A stretch of DNA of 64,000 nt, taken from Ensifer sesbaniae. GTDB lineage: Bacteria > Pseudomonadota > Alphaproteobacteria > Rhizobiales > Rhizobiaceae. The translations under genes were made by a program, and so were the position numbers. Every line of letters starts with the position of its first letter. Positions within the stretch are counted from its first letter, which is position 1. Of the stretch, positions 16,697-26,971 are shown one piece after another. The notes below the pieces were generated by a model. That model was not told the DNA's origin. It did not search any database and worked only from the letters and a program-made list of their open reading frames with translations. Location of the stretch: assembly GCF_013283665.1 (NCBI RefSeq), contig NZ_JABEKU010000002.1:1734863-1798862 (forward strand), given 5' to 3'.

Positions 16697-17756
16697 TGGT
16701 TGCCATGACCGACCATATTTCCGGCATTGAGGGACGAGGGCGCTACCGCGCCCTCGTTCTGCGCCGTCTGGTGCTGATCTTCTGTCTCATCGGCGCGCTC
16801 TTTGCATCGGTCGCAGTCGACATGGCCCTCGGACCTGCAAACTATCCGCTCGCCGACGTGCTGACGGCGCTGTTTCGGCCTGACACGGTGAGCGACCAGC
16901 TTCGCGTGGTCATCTGGGACATCCGCATGCCGATCGCGCTGATGGCGGTGACGGTGGGCGCCTCGCTGTCGGTCGCGGGCGCGCAGATGCAGACGATCCT
17001 CGCCAATCCGCTCGCAAGTCCGTTCACGCTCGGCATTTCCGCCGCTGCCGGGTTTGGCGCGGCCCTCGGCCTCGTTGCCGGCGTCGCGGTCTTTCCGGTC
17101 GCGGTTCAATACATGGTGCCGATCAACGCCTTCCTGATGGCGATGCTGGCAGCACTCTTCATCCATTTCGCCTCCACCATGCGCGGCGTCACGGTGGAAA
17201 CGATCGTGCTGCTCGGCATCGCGCTCGTCTTCACCTTCAATGCCGCGTTGTCGCTGCTCGAATATCTCGCCTCCGAACAGGCGCTGGCCGCTGTCGTGTT
17301 CTGGACGATGGGCAGCCTCACCAAGGCAACCTGGCCGAAGGTCTGGATCACCGGTGCCGTGCTGCTTTTCGCTCTGCCGCTCTTCGCACGGCACGCCTGG
17401 GCGCTGACGGCGCTTCGGCTCGGCGACGACAAGGCGGCGAGTTTCGGCATCAATGTTCGCCGGCTAAGGCTCGAAGCGATGATGACGGTGAGCCTGCTTG
17501 CGGCGATTCCGGTTTCCTTCGTCGGCACGATCGGCTTCGTCGGCCTCGTCGCGCCGCACATCGCCCGGATGCTGGTCGGAGAAGATCAGCGCTTCTTCCT
17601 TCCCGCCTCGGTTTTGTGCGGGGCACTCTTGCTCTCGGTCACCTCCGTCGTCAGCAAGATGCTGATCCCGGGTGCCGTGCTGCCGATCGGCGTCATCACC
17701 GCACTCGTCGGGGTGCCCTTCTTCTTCGTGCTGATTTTCACCAATAGGAGGCGCGC

Positions 17757-17763
<7 letters not shown>
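16693..17763 (+). CDS. FecCD-type ABC transporter permease
   Basis: This inner-membrane permease of the BtuC/FhuB/FecCD family has 356 residues and about nine hydrophobic helices. Typical segments are GASLSVAGAQMQTILANPLASP near the middle and VGTIGFVGLVAPHIARML towards the end. It overlaps the second binding protein gene by four bases and the ATPase gene by seven. As the only permease here it must work as a homodimer. Confidence 0.95.
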
Positions 17764-18509
<746 letters not shown>

Positions 18510-18527
18510 GCGCTGTTCCGGCATGAG

Positions 18528-18563
18528 GCACTTCGCCGCCGCGGCGGCGAAGTGCGGATTTTC
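18528..18563 (+). terminator. Rho-independent terminator after the iron ABC operon
   Basis: A perfect 28-base palindrome with arms GCACTTCGCCGCCG and its complement (18528-18555) is followed by GGATTTTC. It separates the ABC operon from the converging sugar transporter gene. Confidence 0.75.
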
Positions 18564-18567
18564 GTAA

Positions 18568-19854
18568 TCAGGTCGGCCTGTGCCCCTTCAAGCCGTAGAA
18601 GGCGATATAGGCATAGCAGGCGACGGGCATCAGGAAGGCGAGATGGATGCCGAGCGTGTCGGCAAGTCCGCCCTGGATCAGCGGCAGGAGCGCGCCGCCG
18701 ACGATCGCCAGGCACAGGATGCCCGAGCCCTGGCTCGTGTATTTCCCGAGACCGTAGAGCGCCAGGCTGAAGATCGCCGGGAACATGATCGAGTTGAAGA
18801 ACCCGATCGCCAGGACCGACCACATGGCAACGCGGCCGCCGGCAAAGACGGTGAGGAGCAGCAACATGATCGCTGCGACCGCGTTGAAGGCGAGCGCCTT
18901 GCCGTCGTCGACGAAGCGCATCGCAACCGCGCCGATGAACCGGCCGATCATCGCTCCGCCCCAGAAATACATCACATAGTGGGCGGCGTCGGCTTCGGAG
19001 AGGCCGGCAATGTCGGGCTGATTCAGGAAGTTGACGAGGAAGCTGCCGATGCTGACTTCCGCGCCGACATAGACGAAGATGCCGATCGCACCGAGAACCA
19101 GGTGCCGATAGTGCCAGGCCGACTTGGCGTCGGTGATCGGCTCGATCTCGTCATGCACTTCGACGGTCGGCAGCTTCAGGGCGGCGAAAAGCGCCGCAAG
19201 CAGCAGGAAGGCGGCGGCAAGGAGCAGATAGGGCAGCTTGACCGCGCTCGCTTCCGCGAGCCTTAGAGCATCAAGTTGCTCTGGCGTCGGATCGGCAGTC
19301 GCGACGACCGCAGCCGACAGGATCAGCGTCGCGCCGAACATCGGGGCGAGCGTGGTGCCGAGGGAGTTGAAGGCCTGGGTCAGCGTCAGGCGGCTTGCGG
19401 CCGTGTCCGGCGGACCAAGCACGGTCACATAGGGGTTGGCCGAGACCTGCAGCAGCGTGATGCCGCTCGCCAGCACGAAGAGAGCGCCGAGGAACAGCGC
19501 ATAGATGCGATAACTTGCCGCCGGTACGAAGAGCGCGCAGCCGACCGCGGCGATGACGAGACCGAGCACGATCCCCCATTTGTAGCTGATGCGCTTGACC
19601 AGCGCGCCGGCAGGAAGCGAGACGATGAAATAGGCGCCAAAAAAGCAGAACTGGATCAGCATCGACTGCGTGTAGTTGAGCGAGAAGACGTTCTTCAGAT
19701 GCGGGATCAGAATGTCGTTCAGGCACGTGATGAAGCCCCACATGAAGAACAGTGAGGTGAGTGCGAAGAGGGCAAATCGATAGCCCGTGGCGTCCGATGA
19801 CGCGGATGAGACCGCGCGCGCGGGCTCAGAGCCCTTGGTGATGATACCTGCCAA
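18568..19854 (-). CDS. gluP: GluP/FucP-family sugar:proton symporter
   Basis: This major-facilitator protein of the FucP/GluP (FHS) branch likely takes up glucose or galactose. It has about 428 residues and 12 membrane helices. [20 protein letters not shown] is the family N-terminal signature, and [19 protein letters not shown] in the fifth/sixth helix region is also characteristic. I prefer the TTG at 19854, which has GAGG 8 bases upstream; an upstream TTG at 19911 lacks a ribosome site. It converges with the iron ABC operon. The exact sugar is not certain. Confidence 0.87.
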   Translation of the reverse strand: MAGIITKGSEPARAVSSASSDATGYRFALFALTSLFFMWGFITCLNDILIPHLKNVFSLNYTQSMLIQFCFFGAYFIVSLPAGALVKRISYKWGIVLGLVIAAVGCALFVPAASYRIYALFLGALFVLASGITLLQVSANPYVTVLGPPDTAASRLTLTQAFNSLGTTLAPMFGATLILSAAVVATADPTPEQLDALRLAEASAVKLPYLLLAAAFLLLAALFAALKLPTVEVHDEIEPITDAKSAWHYRHLVLGAIGIFVYVGAEVSIGSFLVNFLNQPDIAGLSEADAAHYVMYFWGGAMIGRFIGAVAMRFVDDGKALAFNAVAAIMLLLLTVFAGGRVAMWSVLAIGFFNSIMFPAIFSLALYGLGKYTSQGSGILCLAIVGGALLPLIQGGLADTLGIHLAFLMPVACYAYIAFYGLKGHRPT

Positions 19855-20069
19855 TGGTTTAACCTCATGATGTCGTTGACGCCGGAGCTTGGGCCTTGGG
19901 AGGGCGTCCAATTGGACGCGCCGGCGACAGCCGGTGATCTTTGTTTGGGAGCACGAAGATGCCCGGGCTGCGCGGCGCTTATACCGCGCGAGCGGGGTTT
20001 TGACAGTGCGAAAGGCAGGATTTCCCCGATCGCCGGGCAGGTGGAACTGCCGCGGGCACTGACTGCAGG

Positions 20070-21116
20070 TCAGAGGGTAGCAAGCTCGCGATTGGAAAGG
20101 GTGCCGCCGTTGGCCCGCTTGATGTCGAGCTTCTGTTCAAGCGCCGCCACGATATCCTCACTGAAATCGATCGAGGTAAGCTCGGCGATCTCGGGCAGGG
20201 CCCCGGGGGTAAAGACATTCACCTCGACGAGCTTGTCGCCGACCACGTCGAGCCCGACAAGGAACATGCCGTCGCGCACCAGCTTGGGACGCATCTGTTC
20301 GGCGACGGCGAGCATTTCGGGCGTTATCACCGCGGCGATCGGCCTGCCGTTGACATGCATGTTGGACCGCAGCTCGCCGTCCGCCGGGACGCGCCGAACC
20401 GCGGCATAGGTATCGCCGCGTTTGAGCGGCCGGCCGTTCATCAGGAACAGCCTGACGTCTCCTTCGGTCGCTGCCGGCAGATATTCCTGCGCGATCACAT
20501 AGCCCATCTCGGAGACCGCCTCGAAGATCTGATTGAGGTTCGTCTCGTGGCTGGAACTGACCTTGAAGACGTTCTTGCCGCCGGAGCCTTGCAACGGCTT
20601 GAGGATGACGCCCCCGGGGTGCTCGTCGACAAAAGCCTTTATCTCCTCGATGTGCTTTGAGATCAGTGTGGTCGGCCGAACGATTTCGGGGAAGCCCTGA
20701 AGATAGAGCTTGTTCTGCGCTCGTGCCAGGCCGTCGGGGTCGTTGACGACAATTGTCCCGCGTTCGGCTGCAAGCCGTCCGAAGATCACGCCGGAGTGGG
20801 CGGCCCAGGAGCGAGGGCCGGTGTCTTCCGACGGATCGCTTCTGAGAAACAGAACCTGGATTTCGGCAATGTCCAGGATATCGTGCTGTGTGGCGCCGCT
20901 TCGCAATGCGGCGATGAAGGCCTCGGCCTTGGGCGGCTTCGCCGAACCGAGTTTCAGGGCGTGGATCGTCAGCCGGCCATCGGGCCTCAGGGTGAAATCG
21001 CCGGGCGTGATGTAGGCAATCTCGTGGCCGCGGGCGAGCGCTGCAAGCGCCAGCGACGTCGTCGCGTAAAACGTCTCTTCACCCTCGATCGAGTTGACGA
21101 AAAAGGCGATGCGCAT
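20070..21116 (-). CDS. Glutathione-synthetase-like ATP-grasp enzyme
   Basis: The 348-residue protein starts [14 protein letters not shown] and contains a GshB-like pre-ATP-grasp domain followed by an ATP-grasp fold. ATP-binding elements are [38 protein letters not shown] and the metal-site segment [20 protein letters not shown]. Such enzymes join an amine or amino acid to a carboxylate using ATP. It is the third gene of an operon with a DUF1704 protein and an N-formylglutamate amidohydrolase homologue, so it is probably not the housekeeping glutathione synthetase. ATG 21116 has AGGAAA upstream. Confidence 0.85.
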   Translation of the reverse strand: MRIAFFVNSIEGEETFYATTSLALAALARGHEIAYITPGDFTLRPDGRLTIHALKLGSAKPPKAEAFIAALRSGATQHDILDIAEIQVLFLRSDPSEDTGPRSWAAHSGVIFGRLAAERGTIVVNDPDGLARAQNKLYLQGFPEIVRPTTLISKHIEEIKAFVDEHPGGVILKPLQGSGGKNVFKVSSSHETNLNQIFEAVSEMGYVIAQEYLPAATEGDVRLFLMNGRPLKRGDTYAAVRRVPADGELRSNMHVNGRPIAAVITPEMLAVAEQMRPKLVRDGMFLVGLDVVGDKLVEVNVFTPGALPEIAELTSIDFSEDIVAALEQKLDIKRANGGTLSNRELATL

Positions 21117-21185
21117 CCGGTTTCCTAGTGGTCCGACTCCGACATATGCTGCGATCTCAGTGCGTTCATCGGAACGCACGGCGCT

Positions 21186-23069
21186 CTAGTCTGCGACCAT
21201 GTCGAGCGGGGTCATTCCCCTCTCGGCTCTTTGAAGCCGGTCGCGCGCTTTGACGTCATCGAGAAAAATAGGGCGAATGGCCGCGGCACCAAGGAGGCCG
21301 CGCAAATTGAGTTCCTGGATTGCACCGAAATGCGACGCGGCGATCTTGCCCATCCAGAAGGGTTCGAGACTGCCGCCGTCGGCGAGGTGGTCGAGAAGCT
21401 GCAGCAGGCCGCGCATGTAGATCGCGTCCTTGACCAGTCCGCCGCCGCGATAGATGCGAAGCGTAATGTTGAAGGCCTCGGCGGTCCCGAAACCGTGGTC
21501 ATCGACGAGCATCCGGTAGGTTTCCGGAAACTCGGCGCCGTCGAGCAGGGCAGCGCAGCCGACAACTCTCGCCGCAAGCACCCGCAGCCGATCTGCGGTC
21601 ATGCCGGCGCTCAAGTATTCGGCGAAAACGGCGAGCCCTTCCTGCATGCCCTCGTAACCTGCAAGGCCCGAGCGCAGAATCCTGAGACCCTGTGCCGAGC
21701 CGTTGAAGTAGGTCAGCAGGTGCACGCCCACCTCATGATTGAGCAGCGCCTCGACGCGGTCGGCGTCGAGTGCCGAGCTTCGGGCGATCAGCAATTGGCC
21801 ACGCGAAACGAGCAGGCCGGCGGGCAGATCGTCGCGAATTTCGACGGACGCGGTGAAATCGGGCGATTGGCGCCGATAGGCTGATATCATCGCCTGCCCA
21901 CGCTCCCTTATGTAGTCGCAGCCGCGCTTGTTGTCGGATGTCGGCGACGTGTTGCCATCGGTGGCGGTTTCCGCAAGGACGTCGGAAGCGGCGTCGAGAA
22001 GCTCGTCTTCGACCGGGCCGTAGAGGGCGCGACCGAGTTCAACGAATTTGCGGGTCTCGCGGGCGGAAATCATCGAGAGTTGGAGATCGACTTCCTGCTG
22101 CTTTTCGCGATAGAGGGCGTAGAGCAGCGGATCTTCGAGATGCTCGAAATTGAGGGTGAAGAGTTTGCGCTTGGCCGTTTCGATCTGCAGCGTCAGCGGG
22201 CGATAGTAGAGGCGGGGACTTCGCGAAAAGCCGCTCGACGCGAACTCAGCCCAGGCGGCCTCGGCGTTGATCGGCGTTACCGCGAGCAGGAAATCGAAGC
22301 TGGAGGCGATGTCGTCCATGCCGCGATCGGCGCGCACGACCGCATCGACGAAGGCCTTCCGGCCAAGGGCACGGTGCGTCGGTATCCGGAAGTCGTCAGA
22401 CCTGGCGCGGGCGAAGGCTGTGATGGCCCGAAGGCCGGCATCGAAGACGCTTGCGACCAGCCGCTCGCGCAATTGCGGATAGATGCGGCGGGTGCCGGGC
22501 TCGCAATAGATCGGCGCGAAGCGTACGGTGAGATGAGGATAGTCGATCGCCAGGGATTTCCGCCGCGCGGTCGCATCCGGGTTTCGCTCGACGAGCGTCA
22601 CATGTGGCGTTCGGAACTTTCCTTCGATCGTTGCAGCTGTCTCGATCAGTGCTTTCGCGGCAACCTGCTCGGCGCCGGTCGTCCCGGCGACAACCTCGAT
22701 CAGGAACGGCGGCAGGAAAGGCGCGTCCTTGGCGGGCGGATCGTCGCTTTCGAGTTCCGCAAATTCGAGAACGATGAACATGCCCAGTCGTTCTTCGATC
22801 ACGCGGCCGACCCGTTCGATGACGGCGGCGGCGATATCGACGCTCGGCGCCAGCAGATAGGCGGCATTCGCCTGGGCGATGTCGCGCGCGACCGGCTGCT
22901 GGTGCTCGGCGGTGATATGAACGCAGAGGAAGGGAAGCAGGCGGTCGATGTGCAGCCGTCCACCCTCGCCGAAGTCCCGTCGCACGGCACGGCCACTCTT
23001 CAGTCGGACAATGGCTTCATCAAGCCACTCCGATCCAGGACCGGCGAGCATGGGTGTCCGGTCCGTCAT
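21186..23069 (-). CDS. DUF1704 (QEGLA motif) putative metallopeptidase
   Basis: This 627-residue protein belongs to the DUF1704 family, annotated in databases as flavohemoglobin-expression-modulating QEGLA-motif proteins and related to animal MATCAP/KIAA0895 tubulin carboxypeptidases. The putative zinc site is NHEVGVH (H445, E446, H450) followed by the QEGLA motif in GYEGMQEGLAVFAEYL about 30 residues later. By family relation it is likely a peptidase or amidase; the substrate is unknown. Its ATG overlaps the stop of the upstream amidohydrolase gene (ATGA), showing translational coupling. A longer open frame upstream is a shadow in that gene. Confidence 0.85.
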   Translation of the reverse strand: MTDRTPMLAGPGSEWLDEAIVRLKSGRAVRRDFGEGGRLHIDRLLPFLCVHITAEHQQPVARDIAQANAAYLLAPSVDIAAAVIERVGRVIEERLGMFIVLEFAELESDDPPAKDAPFLPPFLIEVVAGTTGAEQVAAKALIETAATIEGKFRTPHVTLVERNPDATARRKSLAIDYPHLTVRFAPIYCEPGTRRIYPQLRERLVASVFDAGLRAITAFARARSDDFRIPTHRALGRKAFVDAVVRADRGMDDIASSFDFLLAVTPINAEAAWAEFASSGFSRSPRLYYRPLTLQIETAKRKLFTLNFEHLEDPLLYALYREKQQEVDLQLSMISARETRKFVELGRALYGPVEDELLDAASDVLAETATDGNTSPTSDNKRGCDYIRERGQAMISAYRRQSPDFTASVEIRDDLPAGLLVSRGQLLIARSSALDADRVEALLNHEVGVHLLTYFNGSAQGLRILRSGLAGYEGMQEGLAVFAEYLSAGMTADRLRVLAARVVGCAALLDGAEFPETYRMLVDDHGFGTAEAFNITLRIYRGGGLVKDAIYMRGLLQLLDHLADGGSLEPFWMGKIAASHFGAIQELNLRGLLGAAAIRPIFLDDVKARDRLQRAERGMTPLDMVAD

Positions 23070-23890
23070 CGCTGCCTCGCGAGCGCCTCGGTCAGGACCG
23101 GAGCGAGCGATCCGACCAGTGTGCGCAGCGACCGCAGCGCTTCGAGATCCGGCTTGCCAGTCCACTCGTCCATGAAGGTTTTCTTGAACTCGATCGCGAT
23201 CGCGCAACCGGTATCGGGAAAGTGCTCGTGGATGAAGCGCGTCTGTTCCCCGCGCCCCTGGAAGGCGATGTTCTCGCGCACATCCACCGGCCGGCCCGCG
23301 ACCGTGGTGGCGCTGACGGTTGATATCAGCGTGTCGATGACGCCGGCCCATTTGACCCGGTCCATGGACGAGGTTCCGATATTGACCTCGGGTGTTTCGG
23401 CGATATCGGCCGGTTCGGCCTCCGGCCCCTGGCGTCGATGGTTGTAACTGTGCACGTCAAGAACGATGAATCGCTGATGGCGGCGCTCGATTGCCGTCAG
23501 CATCGACCGCAGCATGGCATAGTATTCGTCATGGAGGGCAAGGGAGGCCTCGATCAGCTCCGCCGACGGCGGCTCCCGCCAGACGGAAAGGCCCCAAGCC
23601 TGAGCCGGCTGGAGATAGACCGCGCCGGGACGGGCACGGTTGATGTCGACCTCAAAGCGGGATCGATGGACGACAATGCGGTTGGCGAGATCCCGGATGA
23701 TAAACTCGGTGAATGGGTCCTCTTCGCGCAGCCTTTGCTCGTCCGTCAGGGCCACCAGCGCCCGGGCGTCGCTGCGCATGGCATGCCCATTGTGGATCGC
23801 GGTGCCGACGATCGGTCCATCGCCGCGATGGACAGTCCACCAGGCGTTCTCAGTGGCTGAACGGAACTGTTCCGTCGGCGCGCGTTGCAT
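23066..23890 (-). CDS. N-formylglutamate amidohydrolase family protein
   Basis: The 274-residue protein is a member of the FGase/HutG-type zinc hydrolase family. Visible elements are IHNGHAMRSDARAL, a putative metal-site segment RFEVDINRARPGAVYL, LDVHSYNHRRQGPEAEP, and the late Glu in AIAIEFKKTFMDEWTG. It could deformylate or cleave a glutamyl-type amide. I chose ATG 23890 with a GGGAG site 5 bases upstream. It is first in the three-gene operon with DUF1704 and ATP-grasp genes, far from any histidine-degradation gene, so a role other than Hut is likely. Confidence 0.85.
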   Translation of the reverse strand: MQRAPTEQFRSATENAWWTVHRGDGPIVGTAIHNGHAMRSDARALVALTDEQRLREEDPFTEFIIRDLANRIVVHRSRFEVDINRARPGAVYLQPAQAWGLSVWREPPSAELIEASLALHDEYYAMLRSMLTAIERRHQRFIVLDVHSYNHRRQGPEAEPADIAETPEVNIGTSSMDRVKWAGVIDTLISTVSATTVAGRPVDVRENIAFQGRGEQTRFIHEHFPDTGCAIAIEFKKTFMDEWTGKPDLEALRSLRTLVGSLAPVLTEALARQR

Positions 23891-23980
23891 GATCGCTCCC
23901 GTGACCCTCGTTATGGGCGCTTCGGGAATGCAACTCCCGGGCATGCCCGAGAGTTCCGGAACGAGGCAAAAATGTTGGGC

Positions 23981-24871
23981 TCACGCTGCGAGCTCGCCCA
24001 GGATCCATTGACGGAAGGCGCTGATCTTCGACGAATTGCGCCGCGTTTCCGGGTAGACCAGCCAGTAGGCCTGGTCGTCGTTACAGAGGAGATCGAAGGG
24101 CTGGACGAGGCGCCCATCGGCTAATTCCGCGGCAAAGAAGGCGGGCGTCAGGATTGCGACGCCCTGGCCGGCCGTCGCGGCGTTGCCCTCATAGACCTGT
24201 GCGCCCATGCTTGCGCCCGGACGGCTCGAGAGGCCCTCGGCCGGCACATTTGCGGCCATGAACCACTTGGCCCACCAGGGGTCGCCCGGATCGAGCAGCG
24301 GCAGACGCAGGAGATCGGCCGGCTCTTTCACCCCGCCGATGCTTGCGGCGAGGCTCGGGCTGAGCATGGGGGTGAAATCGGCGTTGATGAGCCGGTGTGC
24401 CGCAAGCCCCGGCCAGTCGCCGCCGCCTGAGCGAATACCGATATCGACCTCTTCGCGGCTGAAGTCGACCAGGTGGGGCTCGGTTTGAAGGCGGACGGCA
24501 AGCGAGGGGTGGGCGATCTGGAAGGAGCCAAGGCGCCGTGCCAGCCAGTTGGAGGCGAAGGTGGCGATCGTGCTGATCACCAGCGTTCCCTGGGCACCGC
24601 CGCGCGCCGTCACGTAGGCTTCGCTGAGCTGCTCGAAGGCTTGCGTCACGGCGGGTGCGAGCCGTTGCCCCACTTCGGTCAGGGCGATCTGGCGCGGCCG
24701 GCGCAAAAACAGAGGCGCGCCGACACGATCCTCGAGAACCTTGATCTGATAGCTCACCGCCGCCTGGGTCATGCCGAGCTCGGTTGCGGCCTTGGTGAAG
24801 CTTCCATGCCGGGCAACCGCCTCGAAGACGCGTATCGCCGTCAATGGCGGGAGCGGAAGTGTCTTATGCAT
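23981..24871 (-). CDS. LysR-family regulator, GcvA/VtlR-like
   Basis: The 296-residue protein has an N-terminal winged helix (RVFEAVARHGSFTKAATEL then TQAAVSYQIKVLED) and a LysR substrate-binding domain with the GcvA-type ending (QAYWLVYPETRRNSSKISAF). The ATG at 24871 gives MHKTLPLPPL. It is divergent from a small DUF1127-type gene. In Brucella, the LysR regulator VtlR activates DUF1127 genes, so control of the divergent gene is a reasonable inference. The second such pair in this window is at 57-58.5 kb. Confidence 0.9.
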   Translation of the reverse strand: MHKTLPLPPLTAIRVFEAVARHGSFTKAATELGMTQAAVSYQIKVLEDRVGAPLFLRRPRQIALTEVGQRLAPAVTQAFEQLSEAYVTARGGAQGTLVISTIATFASNWLARRLGSFQIAHPSLAVRLQTEPHLVDFSREEVDIGIRSGGGDWPGLAAHRLINADFTPMLSPSLAASIGGVKEPADLLRLPLLDPGDPWWAKWFMAANVPAEGLSSRPGASMGAQVYEGNAATAGQGVAILTPAFFAAELADGRLVQPFDLLCNDDQAYWLVYPETRRNSSKISAFRQWILGELAA

Positions 24872-24977
24872 CAAATGGCCTTATGTATGGTGAGCGAAAT
24901 TCGATTGGAAGGTGATGTGGTTCATAACCATTTTCAAGGTCCGTCCATTAGACGGATTGATGAAGAGGATGATGGCT

Positions 24978-25172
24978 ATGACAACCATTCAAGTACGTAG
25001 TTTTTCGTCGACAAACGATTTTTCCGCGGGCTCCTGGCTGGCGTTTCTGTTCGCCCGGAAGCGCCCGGTGCTTGATGTCGTCGACGTCAGGGACCTGTCG
25101 GATCATCTGAAGCGGGACATGGGCTTCCTCGATGGCAACCGCCCCGACGCGAAGGACCTGCCCACCGCTTGA
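24978..25172 (+). CDS. DUF1127-like small protein divergent from LysR gene
   Basis: A 64-residue protein ends with the DUF1127-like segment RDLSDHLKRDMGFLDGNRP. Such small arginine-rich proteins are common in rhizobia and Brucella, where some affect RNA turnover and sugar or phosphate use. ATG 24978 has AGAGG 9 bases upstream; earlier in-frame ATGs have poor spacing. The gene is divergent from the LysR gene across about 106 bases and followed by a hairpin. Confidence 0.75.
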   Translation: MTTIQVRSFSSTNDFSAGSWLAFLFARKRPVLDVVDVRDLSDHLKRDMGFLDGNRPDAKDLPTA

Positions 25173-25180
25173 CGTCTCCC

Positions 25181-25210
25181 GACCTGGGCGAGCCTCCCAT
25201 CGCCCAGGTC
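25181..25210 (+). terminator. Hairpin after the DUF1127-like gene
   Basis: GACCTGGGCG and CGCCCAGGTC form a perfect 10-base stem with a 10-base loop directly after the stop codon. No T-run follows. A TTTTTT run occurs 90 bases further, after a weaker GC-rich stem, and could be the true transcript end. The rest of the gap to the next gene has no other signal. Confidence 0.55.
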
Positions 25211-25452
25211 CCACCCATGCCGCAGGGTGCGACAGCGTTGCCGGCAAACCCATCCATCTCCCCGCCGCTTGCGCCTGCGGCATGAACCAAAGGCGGTGCA
25301 GTTTTTTCACGTCTCGCCCGCTCTTTGGGTCAGATTTCCTTTAATCTACCATTTGTGTGGATAATCTCGGAGAAGCTCGGTCAGGAATTGGGCCGGGCAG
25401 AAACGCTCTCCGGTCGGCGCGAGTTGCGGCGACTGCTGAAACGAGGTCTGAG

Positions 25453-25665
25453 ATGAGTATGCTGCGGCAATATGAGCGCTTGAGCGCAATCCGCGAGGTC
25501 TTGCAGGGCCGGCTGGAACTGCACGAGGCGCGGGACTGTTTCGGTTTCGACGATATCGAGGACGGAACGGCCAATGAGCTCAGGAACCGTATCGCCGAAC
25601 TCTCCGATGAGATCTCGACCTTGAGGAGTCGTTGCGATCGATACGAAAGCTTCGGCCGCCAATGA
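25453..25665 (+). CDS. Small acidic coiled-coil protein of unknown function
   Basis: The 70-residue protein (MSMLRQYERLSAIREV...) is rich in Glu, Arg and Leu. Its C-terminal half (ELRNRIAELSDEISTLRSR) has heptad-like spacing, so a short coiled coil is likely. A GAGG ribosome site lies 6 bases before ATG 25453. The nitroreductase gene follows 46 bases downstream in the same direction. No family is recognised. Confidence 0.6.
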   Translation: MSMLRQYERLSAIREVLQGRLELHEARDCFGFDDIEDGTANELRNRIAELSDEISTLRSRCDRYESFGRQ

Positions 25666-25711
25666 CCAACCCGAACGGCGGCAGCGCGTCGCCGATGAAT
25701 GGACCATCCCC

Positions 25712-26314
25712 ATGACATTGCATGTGAATTCACGTGTCGCGGACCACGCGATCAATCCGCTGTTCCTCGAACGCTGGTCGCCGCGGGCCTATTCGGGCGA
25801 AGAGATTTCCGAGGCCGCGCTGTTCGAAATCCTGGAGGCCGCCCGCTGGGCGCCATCCGCCTACAATGCCCAGCCCTGGCATTTCGTCTATGCTCGCCGC
25901 GGCGGACGGGACTGGGAGAAGCTGCTCGGCCTTCTGAACGAGTTCAACCGCAGTTGGGCAAAGGAAGCCTCGGCCCTCATTTTCGTGCTGTCGAAGACGT
26001 CGCTGTTGCCGCCGGGCGCCAGCGAAGAGGTGCCCTCCTACACCCATTCCTTCGATGCGGGCGCGGCCTGGGGTGCGCTCGCCCTGCAGGCGGCCCATTC
26101 CGGCTGGCAGGCGCACGGTATGGCCGGCATCGACTATGATCGCGCGCGGGCCGAACTCGAAGTGCCCGAAAACTTCCGGATCGAGGCCGCCGCCGCGATC
26201 GGCCGTCAGGGCGACAAGGCACTGTTGCCGGAGGCCCTGAAGCAGCGCGAACAGCCGAGCCCGCGCAAGGCCCTCTCCGAGATCGTGTCCGAGGGGCGCT
26301 TCGTGGCCGGCTGA
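25712..26314 (+). CDS. Nitroreductase-family flavoprotein
   Basis: The 200-residue protein is a nitroreductase/NADH oxidase-like FMN enzyme. Typical features are the N-terminal RWSPRAYSGEEI, the FMN phosphate and ring contacts ARWAPSAYNAQPWHFVYA, and the later GAAWGALALQAAHSGWQAHGM helix. It is a short member of the family; the substrate is unknown. It converges with the ion-channel gene and a shared terminator lies between them. Confidence 0.9.
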   Translation: MTLHVNSRVADHAINPLFLERWSPRAYSGEEISEAALFEILEAARWAPSAYNAQPWHFVYARRGGRDWEKLLGLLNEFNRSWAKEASALIFVLSKTSLLPPGASEEVPSYTHSFDAGAAWGALALQAAHSGWQAHGMAGIDYDRARAELEVPENFRIEAAAAIGRQGDKALLPEALKQREQPSPRKALSEIVSEGRFVAG

Positions 26315-26334
26315 GCCGCGGCAGGCTTGCAGCG

Positions 26335-26364
26335 GGAGAGCGGGCACGCTGGCATCCGCTCTCC
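26335..26364. terminator. Bidirectional terminator hairpin
   Basis: GGAGAGCGG and CCGCTCTCC form a 9-base stem with a 12-base loop between the nitroreductase and ion-channel genes, which converge. No long T-run is present on either side. Confidence 0.55.
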
Positions 26365-26754
26365 TCAGCGATCGTCCGATTCATTCCTGCTGGTTGCATT
26401 CAACGCCTGCACGCTGATGGCCGCGACGAGGCCCGTCAGGACGATGCCGGAAAAACCGATCACCAGAGCCAGCACCCGTGCGGTCAGGTATTTCGGCGTG
26501 ATGTCGCCGTAGCCGATCGTCAGCCCGGTGACGAAGGTGAAATAGAGAGCCTCATCGAGCCGCCAGTCCTCGATCTGGCCGATGATGACACCGGATCCGG
26601 TCATCACGATCAGGATCGCGGAGAAGATCGGCCACAGCACCTGAAGCTGCTGGTAAAGATTCGAGAAGAACAGGCGCCGCATTCTTTTCGAATGGCTCCT
26701 GCGATGAGATGCCGCCACGCAATCCTCCCTTTCGCGGGACTGGAAGCCCGCCAT
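26365..26754 (-). CDS. Two-helix potassium channel family protein
   Basis: The 129-residue protein has two membrane helices (LWPIFSAILIVMTGSGVII and LALVIGFSGIVLTGLVAAIS) around a pore loop with the selectivity filter TIGYGD. This is the minimal Ion_trans_2 channel unit and would act as a tetramer. No cytoplasmic RCK or cyclic-nucleotide domain is present. The start may be ATG 26754 or the ATG at 26682 (MRRLFFSNLYQ); the shorter form has AGGAG upstream at a long spacing. Confidence 0.88.
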   Translation of the reverse strand: MAGFQSREREDCVAASHRRSHSKRMRRLFFSNLYQQLQVLWPIFSAILIVMTGSGVIIGQIEDWRLDEALYFTFVTGLTIGYGDITPKYLTARVLALVIGFSGIVLTGLVAAISVQALNATSRNESDDR

Positions 26755-26971
26755 GCCAACGATCCCGTTTCGCGTCTGTCGCCGGGATTCCCGCTCGGCT
26801 CCGCATCCGCCACCGTCAAGATAGCCGCAAGTCGAGCAGCCTGCCAGCGGCTGCGTTGAGAGACGGGAACCGACGTTCGATCTCCGGCCGCGGCGCTCCT
26901 TGCAACGGTTTTTACCCAGTGCTATCGCTTTAGAATTACTTCATGAAAGCTTCTGTCAGAGGGCGGTCCGG

